Origin: Cycas panzhihuaensis
Taxonomy: Eukaryota; Cycadophyta
Assembly: GCA_023213395.1 (NCBI GenBank)
Contig: CM041465.1
Coordinates: 38,633,741-38,697,740, forward strand
Length of the DNA stretch: 64,000 bases
Direction: 5' to 3'
Shown here: positions 30,637 to 42,247 of the stretch, piece by piece
How positions within the stretch are numbered: the stretch's first letter is position 1
Layout: every line of letters starts with the position of its first letter
Translations under genes and position numbers: made by a program
Notes under the pieces: generated by a model
Told to the model about the DNA's origin: nothing
Seen by the model: the letters and a program-made list of their open reading frames with translations, nothing else
Databases searched by the model: none

Positions 30637-31479
30637 TGTTGACTTCGGGGGTGCCTTGTTACACTTACAAGATACCTCTGCTCACTTGTCAAAGTTTACA
30701 CAATGCTATAGTCTAGTTTTAGGATACTGTCAACATGGTTATTCACATACATTCCATATATAATTCACAGAATGGTACACAAAGATGTAAATCAATACAT
30801 ACTTCAGCAAATCATCATCACAACATCAAGCATACACCAATTTCCACGTAACTCTTTCTTTTATTAATTCAACAGTTCATTTACACCGAGGCTGGAATGC
30901 GTTCCTGAGCATTCCAAAGAAGATACTGATCATACATTACGGATGCGTGCCGGATGGTACTTATCATACATTCATTCTCCAATTGGTCATCATGCGTACT
31001 ATCTCACTGCCACAGCGTGCACCCGTGATATCGGCTCTCACCCTAACCGGGTGAATCATGCGTACCCCTTAAGTACTCCTATTTGGTACCTTTTGGTCAA
31101 GGGTTATGATATCTGTCATAATCCTACCCCTTCATTCATGCCTACCTCTTCACTCTATCCATACCTCTTCACTTAATCACTTTGTTTGTCCTTAATTAAT
31201 TATTCTTTTGGGTCCGTGCGCGTGCGTCGTCTGCACCTCCCGGTCTTCACCGGTCCCACAGGTCATGCGTGCCGCCGTCGCTTGGTTCCGCTACGCGGTG
31301 ATGCGTTCTGTCATGCGTACCCGTTCTAGGTACGCACCTGTCATCATACGCACCTGCATGCTTGTTTTTCTGCCGTTTTACCTCGTGCGTACCTTCGTGC
31401 GGTCCATACCTGCACAACTCGGGTTGTCTGACCTACCTCTGGTCCTCACACAGCCATTGAGTCAATTTTAACTCCAACA
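30637..31479 (-). repeat. Gypsy-B 5' LTR
   Basis: 843 bp, TGTTGG...CAACA in element sense. A TATA-like ATTATATATGG (minus) lies near 30755-30768, leaving about 90 bases of R-U5. CG-rich blocks built around ATGCGTACC fill 30940-31400. A tRNA-Glu-like segment with one base missing lies at 31027-31043. Confidence 0.93.
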
Positions 31480-31484
31480 CATGG
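31480..31484. repeat. Gypsy-B target-site duplication, right copy
   Basis: CATGG, identical to 10500-10504. Confidence 0.93.
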
Positions 31485-34400
31485 GATGTCAAAGACCGTT
31501 GACCATGCACTACAATCCATCCTCCTTTAAGTGCACCATATAATTCCCTCCTCAAAAAGGGTAATCTCTCCCTCATGGAAGAGGGACCTTTTCACATATC
31601 AAATGTGATAATTCAAAATCATCTTAAAGGATAACCAATTATCATGTTTAGAGACCTATGCCTCAAGGATACAACTCCAGCACTTATAATCTACACAAGA
31701 CATGCCAATAATATGCCAACTTGACACACGGTGTTGAGCATTTCAAATGAATTCTTCCTCATTGGTACTACAATCCAAGAAGGTATACTAGCATCCTGTC
31801 TTCTAATTAATCCACGCAAGTGATTCTTCGCATCTCCAACCCATAGAGATAAGAGACTATGTGCACTTATGTGCATATGGACTACTCAAAATGCTCAATG
31901 GGTTATCAGCTACCTCACAAGGAGGTCCTCCTTAAGCAACACCTACAAAGGGGAATATTGATATATGCCCAATTGAAGTCTTCCTCCAATTGAAGTCTTC
32001 CTCAAGCAACACATGCAAGAGGGAACACAATCATCCTTGACATGAAAGAATACTAGAGTAGTTGGGTTTTACAAGCCATGGTTTCATAGTTTTAAAAGTT
32101 AAAAGTGTTGTTTCATGTGTTCTTATTCTTTCAACAATTCATGATTAACCATATCATAATGAAACTGCAAGCAAAATAGAAAACTAATTAAATTCAACAA
32201 CATACTTCCTGTTCTATAATTCACAAGAGTGGCAATAGTACATTCTCATAACAAAAATTAACCTTTGTAAGATGAAATTGTGTCTTGTGATGTGCATGCT
32301 ACATGCTTATTTTGTTTCCATGAATGCAAGCTATTGCCAAAATCATGTTATTTTTCAATGTCATCTTTTCGATTGTTGTACCCAAATTCATCAAAATATT
32401 ATGACTGTTATGTACAAACAATTTACTATTTCCCTTTCCATAAATGCATCCACAGGTGTTAGAACATAACAATCAATGCAGAATCTTCATACTAACAATG
32501 CATTAACTTTTCCACAGCATTCATTATGCAAATGTTTCCTCTTTTTAGTGATTCTTTTGAGATCATCATGTGATTTCAGAAATCTGACCATTCACATTAA
32601 ATGTTATGTTTCTGCAGTGCATCCTCTAAAAACTGGCATAAATTGCAGCAATAACTAAGGATAATTTTCAGCAGCATTCATTCAATCATTGCCCATAATT
32701 TCACTTAGAAATTCTGACTTCATCCACAAACTATGCTTTAGAATTTAGTTTTCTAAACTTCTGGGCAGACCAAGGGGGTTGCACAGGATGGTGTACAGCC
32801 TGTGGGCTCCAAATCAGTATGGTTCTGGAGTTGAAGAGCCAAATGGTCATCCCAGTAGGCCGCTTTTCTCAACTTCCAGAAATCAGCCAGATTTCATATT
32901 TTTCATGAGATCAGGGGTTTCATTAGTACCAAATGGCTCTAATGATTGTTCCTTGATCTATTTTGGTTAGTACCATTTTACAGTCATCCGTACAATCATA
33001 TTGGCAGTCATATGGCTACAACAAAGCCATACAATGACCATACAAATGGTAGAAGAGACTTGGACATGCTTTATGTACACTATTGTCATATTTTTCTTCT
33101 AATTTTTCAAAACAAATAAGAAATAACACACATGCATAGTCTATTGATTATTTAAGAGAAATAGCAGAGATATTGTACGACAAAAGGTTACCTTGTCCCT
33201 TCTAGAGTACACCCCGGTTCCCTTCACCATTGTTGAAGTTTAGTAAAAGCCATTTGATGAAGCTATGCTAGATGCCTTGATTCATCCTCTTGTTTCTCTG
33301 CACTTGCATGCTCCCATAGACTCTTCTCCTCCAAGTGATGGCATGATGTTTTGCCTCACTTACCATGTGTTTATATAATAGGACATCTTGGAGAGATCTT
33401 GCCTTATACGAGTGGTGAAGGAGTCTTTCTTTGTGATGCTTGTCGTTTAGAGAACAAATGAGAAGCCATTGACTTTTAATAGCCACCTCTCATGTACAGC
33501 CTTTCATAATTGATCCCACACTTAACTTTATCTTTTTAGGTTAATTTTAGAGTGAAACTCCTTCTTATGGCAACATAAGAGTCCATCATAGTTTCTAACT
33601 CACTCCCCTTGCATTTGTTTGATGGTTTATAGAGCTTGATATATAACTGTAATATATCTAATTTTCTGAAATCTATCCAGAAATGTTTTTTGCACCATTT
33701 TCCAATTGATACACAGTAATTTTTCATATTGAAACCATGTCAACGCAATGTCTCTTACAGTAGCAAAGAATCGTCCCTTTATTTCTTGTTCATCCTTAAT
33801 TTTTTAAAGCTAATTTTGATTGTTAAATAATGCCAATTTCTCAAGGGTTCTCACTTCCATCAAATTTTAGATGTGCAAAGCCTTTATTGGTAGAGTCACA
33901 AATTGACAATCCCATGATTCTATTAATTTATTGGTCGAGCTGCCAAGGAATCTTGCAACTAGTGATGTCTCACATTATACTTAGTGTACGTAGGGTTAGG
34001 TTTTAGAGGGATCAACTAAGGGGAGAACCATTATCTATAACCCTGAGGGGTCTCATTGTAAAGACATCTTGATAATTTTAAATACAGGCCTTGTGCTGGC
34101 TAGTAGGTCCCACTAATAGGTCATTGTTCTCAATACGCAGGTTCCTGATATTTGTATTGTGGATCCCTGCTCTATCTTTTGCTTGTGGTCATTGCAAAGG
34201 TACAAGAATTGATCAACGAGGTAGTTGTGGAAGATAACCTAAGACCCTTGAACCAATTGTGAACAAGACCATTTAGTGAAGTTTGACCTCTTTGAGATGG
34301 ACCATCTCCAAATAGATTATCTTGTGTGCAGGACCTGAAAGGCCTAAACTAAATAATTATAGTAATGCCATGATACTCACAATGAGATGCATAGGAATAT

Positions 34401-35001
34401 ATGTCTGGAAGACCAACAGTGGACCCCGATGATTGGACCTCATAGTCTACCAGTGAATGTCAAGAAAATATTACAATTTACAGTGCTTGCATATGGGACC
34501 CCTCATGATTCACATAATCTTATCATTTAACACACCAAAGCATGCCCAACAAGTTATGACAGTAACCACAGCCTTAAACTTAGTTAAACCGTCTGAACAC
34601 CCATGACCACACCTTATTGCTAACACACTGAATTGGTAGATGCACTACAAAATTGAGGCCGATCACGTAGTTGAGTTTGTTCTAATCCCCTCATTTTCTA
34701 TGTTCTATACACTAGAGGAAAAATCCTAAGTATTTATAAAAATCCTTGAGGATAAACCTCCACTATTTATACAAGTCCTTACATCCTGGAATCACTGTTA
34801 CTCACAAATGCCACAACCAGAACCTGCAAGTGCCTATGGGAACAGTTACAATGGCCTGCTCACATGGCACTCATGTACTCACCCTCAAAGGACATATTTA
34901 AAACAACCAAAATGAAAACACTATCAGTACTAACAGATAAAAGGATATTAATACATAAAATTAGCAAAATCCACTATCTACCTTCATGTTAAAGAGACAG
35001 A
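31485..35001. other. 3.5 kb without recognisable genes
   Basis: No transposon protein, LTR pair, tRNA or conserved exon was recognised on either strand. Scattered short frames are uninformative. If the neighbouring ALG11 exon is live, this is the start of its downstream intron, read on the minus strand. Confidence 0.5.
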
Positions 35002-35007
35002 ACTTGC
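35002..35007 (-). other. GC-type 5' splice site of the ALG11 exon
   Basis: The minus strand reads AG|GCAAGT, which fits the strong consensus typical of GC-AG introns. No GT donor lies at the expected end of homology. Confidence 0.6.
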
Positions 35008-35294
35008 CTGCTAGCAATGAAGCTGTTATTGTTATACATTGAATTGCGGCCAAGGACACGAGAAAGCATATCTGAACTGATTGTTGGATAATGTGTGTAA
35101 CAAGCAACCTTGCAGCCAAATATCCGTGCAAGAGGATATGTAAAGGCATAGCCACTTGAATCAAAATATAAAATAGGTGTGAATTTGTTAAGAGCTTCCC
35201 ATGAAAGTAAAACTGAGCCAAGACTCTGCCCAATGAGGGTAAAGTGAGGATAAGTGGTTGCCTCGACCCACTTCCTCTTATAGAGACGCACCAC
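35008..35294 (-). CDS. ALG11: ALG11 exon (GDP-Man:Man3GlcNAc2-PP-dolichol alpha-1,2-mannosyltransferase)
   Basis: About 95 codons without a stop, with the conserved ALG11 core: [60 protein letters not shown] and [23 protein letters not shown]11 adds the fourth and fifth mannoses to the dolichol-linked N-glycan precursor on the cytosolic face of the ER. The upstream end is best placed after CAG at 35297-35295, since residues before VVRLYKRKW do not look like ALG11. A second acceptor, TTTCAG, at 35345-35340 would extend the exon to 35339. No other ALG11 exon was found in the window, so either the introns are very long or this is a stranded fragment. Confidence 0.85.
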
Positions 35295-35377
35295 CTGGCC
35301 CATCATAACAAAGAACCGATTACAATTCAAAGAAACTGCCTGAAATTACGATCAAAGAATGATGGCAAAGTCCTAGC

Positions 35378-35770
35378 TGTCAGAAATAATGTACATTCCC
35401 ATTTCATGTGCATTTAAGCTCATTTGCAGTTTTATTAGAATATTTTCTCACATAGAATATTCTTAGTGAGAATATTCTTGGTGAGAATATGCTTAGTCAA
35501 TGTCTTTAATGAAGTGATTATTATAGGTCAAAGATACTTGAGTCAATTAATGAGGTAGTTTGAGCCCACCATATTTTATGGGAGTGTTTGAGTAGTTGAA
35601 ACTACCTCCTATGTTTAGAATCATTGTAAATATATATATATGTATTGTATCATTCATTTTTACTCAATGAAAATTTAGAAGAGTTAAGACATATTGATGT
35701 ATTGTCACTTCTTGCTCTTTTGTGCATGTGCATTATGTTGTATGTCTATCTTTTATCCACTCATTTGACA
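35378..35770 (+). repeat. Copia-C 5' LTR
   Basis: 393 bp from TGTCAGAAATAATG to CATTTGACA. A TATA run, ATATATATATG, lies at about 35631-35642. The first 273 bases match 40757-41029 with about 13 differences counted by hand. Confidence 0.9.
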
Positions 35771-35781
35771 TGGTATCAGAC
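35771..35781 (+). other. Copia-C primer-binding site
   Basis: TGGTATCAGAC directly after the LTR, 10 of 11 bases of the initiator tRNA-Met site. Confidence 0.88.
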
Positions 35782-36840
35782 CCAGGTTGCTCTTATGACA
35801 CCTATGCCTGAGCATCTGATGCTGTCCAAAAATTCGCTGCTCCTGTCCCTGAGTTTAGCAATTGCTATCATCTGTGTCTAGCTAACTCAATGTAAAGTGA
35901 ATGTATGACTGTTGATGAGGGTAGGCACACACTGTAGCACAAAGGCTCTTATCAATCCATAGACACCATCTCCATCTTGAGGAAACTTTGAAGGAGGCAC
36001 AACTACTAAAAGGAGCAATAAGTACTCACTCGCTCCTCTTGTTGCACCTGCGAGGGATTCAATTTTCTATAGGCAACCATTGGAGTGCCGTTGTTTGGCC
36101 CGCACGCCAATAGAACTCGGTTGCGCCTCTACCTCCAGTCCTTTGTAGAGAGCCACATGACTGACATTTGTCGTTGAGGTGCCGTCTGCTTGTGCTCGGA
36201 GGAAGACGTCGATAGTCCTCTGTTCGACCCTGTCCCCATTTGTTGCAGGACCGTAGAACTATCATCAGCCACCATCATGGAGCTGCCCTGACACACAATC
36301 CGACAACCTTCAACCACCACCTGCCTGATAGCCATCAGACCATGTAGACACCATATGGATGGGAGCCGCCATCGAAAATCTGACGAAGCCACTAGTCGGA
36401 CGCCAAACGGCAGCCATCCGTCAATGGGAAAAATTATTGCAACATAATAATATTTTCAAGTTTACATATTTTATTTGGTCTAATGTTTATAACCTTATGT
36501 TATAAACATTAGCATATTCTAAAGAATATACATTTTTTAATATAAGGCCCCCTTCCATAGTTTGTGATTATAATGTCTTATTAAAGAGATATTTTATTTG
36601 ATTAAGTATATTCCTTTGTGACATTTCAAGGAACTTCTTTAAAAGACATTTTACTAATTTGGGTCATATATTGAGGATTAAAATTGTTATTACATGTAAG
36701 AAATGTTCCTCTTAGCTTTTCATTGTATTCTAAAAAGTATTTATTAATCTACCTTGCAATCATTGACTTAAAATTAAATACTCATACTTGCGGCAGCATA
36801 AATACTCTATCAAATAATTTCCTTAGTTGCAAAAATCATT
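35782..36840 (+). other. Copia-C leader with a GC-rich block
   Basis: About 1.06 kb between primer site and gag. 36040-36420 is clearly GC-richer than its surroundings and has partly open frames on the minus strand, but matches no family I know. The rest is A/T-rich. Confidence 0.5.
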
Positions 36841-37770
36841 ATGGCTTCTGTGAATATTTCAGGTTATATTTTGCCTCATTCACAAAAGTTAGATGGAAAA
36901 AATTATGTAATGTGGAAATTTAAAATCTCCAACATTTTAGCCTTACATAGGCTCATGGAGATTGTAGATGGAAAGAATAAAAAGCCTGAAGCAAACCCAG
37001 TTGATGAGATCGAAGAAATAACGTGGTATGACAGGAATCAAAGGGCATTAGCCATCATTAATCTATCTGTGGCTAATTAGTTAAACACTCATCTTCAAGG
37101 GAAGACATTAACATCAGATGCATGGAAGACTCTTAGAGATTTATTTGAAACCAAAAATGAAACAAGAGTCTTGTATCTTAGAAATTTGATTTATTCATGT
37201 AAAATGTCAAATAATGACTCTATCACTTCACATTTGTAGAAGCTAAAAGAGATAAAAGAAACGCTTGTTGTAGTAGGCGAAGTCATACAAGATAAAGAAC
37301 TTGTAAGCATAATATTAAATAGATTGCATGAAGGTTTCCATATATTTGTGACAAGCTTATGTCTTACAAGCCGACCTAAGCCTCTAACCTTTGAAGAATT
37401 AGGTGGCTTATTGTTGCAAGAAGAACATCATATGGGCTTTTATGATCATGGTGGAAGTAGTACTATTGTACTCGCATCAAAATTCAAGAAGAAGCCTTCA
37501 AATTATGGTCCAAAACAACAACCTCAAGGAAGCAACAACATGCAAAAAACAAAACACGATGTTGTTTGTAAGTATTGCAACAAGAAAGGACATTTAGAGA
37601 AGCAATGTTGGAAAAAGAAGGCAGACAAGAAGAAGAGCACTCTTACTTTGTCAACGAATGAACATGACAAAGTGTTTGCATTCAATGCTATAAGCCAAGA
37701 TCCATTGAATGGTGTGTTAATTCAAAAGCATCTAAACATATCACTTATCACAAAGATTGGTTTGAAGATT
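36841..37770 (+). pseudogene. Copia-C gag
   Basis: Starts ATG at 36841 (MASVNISGYILPHSQKLDGK), then NYVMWKFKISNIL, the usual UBN2-type opening. Stops at 37078 and about 37237 can be read as CAG-to-TAG changes. An open stretch from 37324 carries the C-terminal half and an intact knuckle, CKYCNKKGHLEKQC, near 37569-37610, followed by a Lys-rich tail. Confidence 0.87.
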
Positions 37771-39264
37771 TGAAAGATTGTCGAATTCCTCCCATTGTAC
37801 TTGGAGATAATGTCAGCATCAAGTTGTTGGTTGTGGCACCATCAACATTCATTAGCCAAATTATGGAACATTCAAGGTTTCAAATGTGCTACTTGTACTC
37901 TCGTTCAAGCAAAACTTATTGTCTGTCAGTTGTATAACTAAGCAAGATATCAAGGTAAAATTTGATAAGTCAAAGTTTTTGATGAAGAAAAACAATGTTG
38001 TAATTGCTCAAGGAGTCCAAGAGAATGGAGTTTATAAATTCTCTGGCACTTATGAGTTTGGTCTTGTTGCTTAAAATTCTATTGACACTTAATGGCATGA
38101 CCGATATGGTCATTTGAATTATACCAATCTTCAACTTATGAATAGATTAAACACGGTAAATGATTTGCCTTCAATCAAGAAAACTGACAAAGTTGTAAAG
38201 TTTGTGCACTTGAGAAGCAGCAAAGGGAACCATTCCATAAATCAAAATGGTGAGCAAAGGAGAAGTTAGAGTTGGTACACCCTGACGTATGTGGCCCAAT
38301 TTCACCATTCTCATATGGAGGAGCATAATACTTCATCACTTTTATTGATGACTTTACAAGAAGATGTTGGGTGTATCTCCTCAAACACAAATCAAATGTT
38401 TTTACCAAGTTTAGAGAATTCAAGGCAGAAGTTGAGAATCTTTCCAATAGAAAGATTAAAATCTTGAGGAGTGATAGTGAAGGTGAATATTTATCTAATG
38501 AATTCATCAACTTTTGTAAAAGTCAAGGCATACAACATCAACATACAACTGCATATACTCCACAACAAAATGGTATTGCAAAGCGAAAGAATCATACCAT
38601 TCTTGAAATGGCACGATGTATGATGAAGGCAAGAAATGTTCCTAAAGGACTTTAAGGAGAAGTTGTTAATACAGTTGTGTACTTGCTAACTATTAGTCCT
38701 ACTAAAGCAGTTAGAAATGTAACTCCTGAAAAAACATGGACTAATATAAAGCCTTCTACTTCACATCTTCGAATTTTTGGGTGTATTGCATATGTACATG
38801 TGCTTGATAAAAGAAGGAACAAACTTGATGACAAGAATACAAAAAGTATTCTTGTAGGGTATAGCATGACATCAAAAGCATATAGGTTTTGGAGTCTCTC
38901 TGAGAAGAAGATTATTCTTAGTAGAGATATTTTGTTTCAAGAAACTAATGATGATGATCAACTTATTGTACCCATTGAAGAAGAAGAAAAACATGAAGGA
39001 AAAGAAATTAGAGAGGGTGAGGAAAGCAAAGAAAGTGATCATGGTGAAGCTTCCACTTCCCCTATTCGTCCCTCTATGTCTATTCCTAGTTCTTCTGAAA
39101 AGAAATTGCCAAAATGGTATTTGAAAACCATTCAAGATTCTATAAAAGTGAATCTTGATTCAGGAATTCAAACAAGAAGCAAAACTAATCTTGCTTTAAT
39201 GACAAATATCTTAAGTCTTGATGAGCCACAAACATTCCATGAAGCCAAAGATATGGCTCATTAG
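37700..39264 (+). pseudogene. Copia-C protease and integrase
   Basis: The protease active site near 37715 reads NSKASKHIT instead of DSGAS-HMT, so both Asp and Gly are lost. NLLSVSCI and GVQENGVYKF follow. In integrase, [16 protein letters not shown] (first Asp) and [15 protein letters not shown] (second Asp) are kept, but [12 protein letters not shown] has Lys where the catalytic Glu belongs. The C-terminal part (IFGCIAYVHVLDKRRNKLDD, ILVGYSMTSKAYRF, IILSRDILFQE) is open to 39264. Confidence 0.88.
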
Positions 39265-40762
39265 CAAGTAGCCATGAAGGAAGAATATGACTCTATCATG
39301 AAGAATGACACTTGGAATCTTGTCGAGCTACCTCCAAGTAAAAAGGTAACTGGTTGCAGGTGGTTGTATTGAGTCAAGTATCAATCTAATAGTGCTATAG
39401 AAAGATACAAGGCCCGTTTTGTTGCAAAAGGCTATGCTCAAACACCCAGAATTGATTATGAGGAGACTTTCACGCCTGTTGCAAAAATGACCACTATCTA
39501 GATGTTAAGTTCTCTTGCAGCTCAATTTGGTTGGGAGCTTCATCAGATAGATGTGCAGAATGCTTTCTTGAATGGCATTCTAGATGAAGTAGTTTATATG
39601 AAACAACCAAAAGGGTCTGAGAAAATTGGAGGTGAATAGCTTGTTTGCAGGTTGAAGAAAGCTCTTTATGGGCTTAAGCAGACACCAAGGGCATGTTACT
39701 CACGCATTGATGAATACTTCATCTCTCTTGGATTCACAAGACGCGAATTAGATCATAGTTTGTACGTATTACATGAGGATGATAAAATCTTAATTGTAGC
39801 TTTGTATGTGGATGATCTTATTTTGACTGGTTGTAATACTAAAAAGATGAGCATGCTCAAAAAGCAATTGTCAAAAGCTTTTGAAATGACTGATCTTGGT
39901 CTTTTACACTTATATCTTGGGATGGAAATCTAGTAGAAAAATGATCATATCTTTGTATCTATGCTTATGACCTGTTAAAACGCTTCCATATGGAGAATTG
40001 TAAAGTCGTTGCTACACCCATAGAAGTTGGCCTCAAATTAGTGAAAGAGACTGGTAACAAAACGGTAGATGAAACTCTATATAGGAAACTAGTGGGAAGT
40101 CTTATATATTTAACTAACACTAGACCTGATTTGAGTTTTGTCGTTGGCGTTGTATCAAGATATATGAGTGTTCCTTCCATAACACATTGAAAAACAGCAA
40201 AATGCATTCTGAGATGTGTTCATGAAACTATTCGATTTGGACTGTCATTTTAGAAATCTTTTGAATTTGTATTACAGGGTTTCACTGACTCAGATTGGGC
40301 AGAAGATGTTGATAAGAGAAGATCTACATCAGGATTTGCATTTGCACTTAGTTCTAGTTTGATCTCAAGGAGCAATAAATTACAACCAACAGTTTCTTTA
40401 TCTTCTACAGAGGTTGAATACAAAGTTGTAATTACAACAACTTGTGAAACCATTTGGCTTAGAGGACTTCTTAGTCACTTTAAATTTGTTCAAGATGGGC
40501 CTACTCTATTATTTTGTGACAATCAATGAGCCATTCAACTGTCAAAAAATCTGGTTTCCACGCAAGGACCAAATATGTGAAAATACATCATCATTTTATT
40601 CGAGAGCAAGTGGAGAATGGTGTAGTTGAGTTGATCTATTGTAGTTCAAATGATCAAATTGCAAATATACTCACCAAAGCTTTGAGTCATGAGAGGTTTG
40701 AAAGACTCAAGACATTGATGTTTGTGAGAGAAAATGAACTTAGCATTATGGGAGGGTGTTAG
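39265..40762 (+). pseudogene. Copia-C reverse transcriptase and RNase H
   Basis: RT motifs are [43 protein letters not shown] and the catalytic ALYVDDLILTG at about 39801-39830, with the tail LGLLHLYLGMEI. RNase H continues with IYLTNTRPDLSFVVGVVSRY and ends with a copia-type tail (NDQIANILTKALSHERFE). Several TAG stops and frameshifts break it. Confidence 0.88.
40747..40756 (+). other. Copia-C polypurine tract
   Basis: TATGGGAGGG directly before the 3' LTR start TGTTAGAAAT, as expected for the plus-strand primer. Confidence 0.75.
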
Positions 40763-41029
40763 AAATAATGTACATTACCATTTCATGTGCATTTAAGTTC
40801 ATTTGTAGTTTCATTAGAATATTTTCTCACATAAAATATTTTTAGTGAGAATATTCTTAGTGAGAATATGCTTAGTCAATGTCTTTAATGAAGTGATTAT
40901 TAGAGGTCAAAGATACTTGAGTCAATCAATGAGGTAGTTTGAGCCCACCATATTTTATGGGAGCGTTTGAGTAGTTGAAACTACCTCCTATGTTTAGAAC
41001 CATTGTAAATTTATATATATGTATTGTAG
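40757..41029 (+). repeat. Copia-C 3' LTR, truncated
   Basis: Matches the first 273 bases of the 5' LTR and then changes abruptly at GTATTGTA|GGGCC. The R-U5 end and target duplication are missing, so a deletion or rearrangement occurred here. Confidence 0.88.
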
Positions 41030-41740
41030 GGCCTATGAAGTAGGGCCTTATGAAATCCTTGGTTAACGAACTTGTGACAAGTCAGTGATCATAATTGAAG
41101 ATTTATCACCAAGTAATAATGTTCACCTTTTGTGTTAGGTTTGACCCTGTAAACACATTTGTTCATGTGAATTTGTGAAGCCAAAAATTGATGAAATATG
41201 AATGATTTAAAATTTGTTGGCCATGGTGAAAGTGAAGGTTTTTTGTACCTATTAGTGTTGGAAAGTATTACTTATCTGACTAAAAAAATTGGAGGCTGTC
41301 TCTAGAAAATTTTACCATAAATAAACCCTACATGCATAGAGTTTATGGTAAAACCTTGATTACAATCGAAAGGAGATGTTGTATAGTTGCCCTGCCATAA
41401 ATAAAGAATAATATGGTTGGTGGTTAAAGAGGAGGTTTTTCAAAACCCGCATAGAGCAGATAGCAAGTCTGCTCCATCATCAATTGATAGGTTAGCCTTC
41501 AGAAAAATTGCAGGTCTGTTCAGAGAATGAGGAGAGACCTACAGAAGAAGAAAATCTAAAATTCTACCATGAGTAAAGGGAGGAAATCTGTCCGTTATAG
41601 TTCATTCAAAGTTCTGGAAGAGAATTGAGCTACTATTTGGCATCTTCGTCCTGTGTCAACAACTGTTGGACATAAGTTCTTCATTTTGCTCCGCTTCCTT
41701 TGCCCTATGACAACACTTGATTAAGACAACTTCTGGTTAA
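41030..41740. other. 700 bp without recognisable genes
   Basis: Begins with a short direct repeat, TAGGGCC(T)TATGAA, near 41029-41052. No protein motif or LTR pair was recognised. Confidence 0.45.
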
Positions 41741-42031
41741 GACAACTTCTAATGGATTTGAACCAACAACAGCAAGATCCAATAGTACTGAATTGTGACA
41801 ATCAGAGTGCAATAAAATTAACCAAGAATCCTATTCTTTAGACACGAACAAAGCACATAGAGGTACATCATCATTTCATACAAGAGAAAGTGCAAAACAA
41901 TGAAATCGATTTGGCATATTGTCCCACAACAGAATAAGTTGCAAACATTCTGACAAAACCTATTGGCAGAGGTAGATTTTAGATTCTTAGAGACAGAATA
42001 GGATTAAAAAGGATAAGACATTAAGAGAGGG
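41741..42031 (+). pseudogene. copia RNase H tail fragment
   Basis: Encodes the end of a copia RNase H: VLNCDNQSAIKLTKNPIL, RTKHIEVHHHFIQEKVQ, VANILTKPIGRGRF. It is interrupted by stops and followed by the purine tract AAGAGAGGG at 42023-42031. The upstream part of the element is absent. Confidence 0.8.
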
Positions 42032-42247
42032 TGTTAGATTATAATGTTTTATCCTAGGATACTTAAGGGGTAATGTTATGAGATTCTCATCATGTAACTT
42101 TCAATGGAGGATTAAACACTTGGTTGCCATGTGTCATTTGTAGAAATTTCGGTTACAATCTATTATGTATATTTAAGGGAGCAATCTCTTCCTCAATAAC
42201 ACAGAGCAACAACTCATTTTCTATAATTCTAATCTAAGATTTTAACA
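42032..42247 (+). repeat. 3' LTR of the copia tail fragment
   Basis: Starts TGTTAGATTATAATG directly after the purine tract and ends TTTTAACA. A TATA-like TATATTTAAGG lies near 42166. No primer site follows, so it is a 3' LTR and not the 5' LTR of Copia-G. Confidence 0.7.

Larger units (their letters stand above)
10505..31479 (-). mobile_element. Gypsy-B: Ty3/gypsy retrotransposon, host of nested Gypsy-A
   Basis: Without the nested copy it is about 10.5 kb: 5' LTR 30637-31479, internal 21808-30636, 3' LTR split into 10505-10661 and 21124-21807. The two 3' LTR pieces sum to about 841 bp against 843 for the 5' LTR. A perfect 5-bp duplication flanks it. Order in transcription direction: tRNA-Glu primer site, gag, zinc knuckles, protease, long linker, RT, RNase H, integrase, inverted-repeat array, extra ORF. 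No chromodomain follows integrase. The non-chromoviral RT and integrase style and the env-position ORF recall the Athila/Tat side of plant gypsy elements, but placement needs an RT tree. Confidence 0.93.
35378..41029 (+). mobile_element. Copia-C: Ty1/copia element, 3' LTR truncated
   Basis: About 5.65 kb on the plus strand: full 5' LTR 35378-35770, initiator-Met-type primer site, 1-kb leader, gag, protease, integrase, RT, RNase H, polypurine tract, and a 3' LTR cut off after 273 bp. It lies 38-83 bases upstream (in gene sense) of the ALG11 acceptor and opposite to that gene. Gag-pol is broken by many stops, several explicable as TGG-to-TAG/TGA or CAG-to-TAG changes. Confidence 0.9.

Noticed and set aside
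10505-31479. Endogenous pararetrovirus (caulimovirid) instead of a retrotransposon
   Set aside because: Both copies have LTRs, target-site duplications and an integrase with all catalytic residues; no movement-protein domain is visible.
42032-42247. 5' LTR of Copia-G
   Set aside because: It follows an RNase H tail and purine tract, has no primer site after it, and differs from the sequence after the Copia-G purine tract at 47671.
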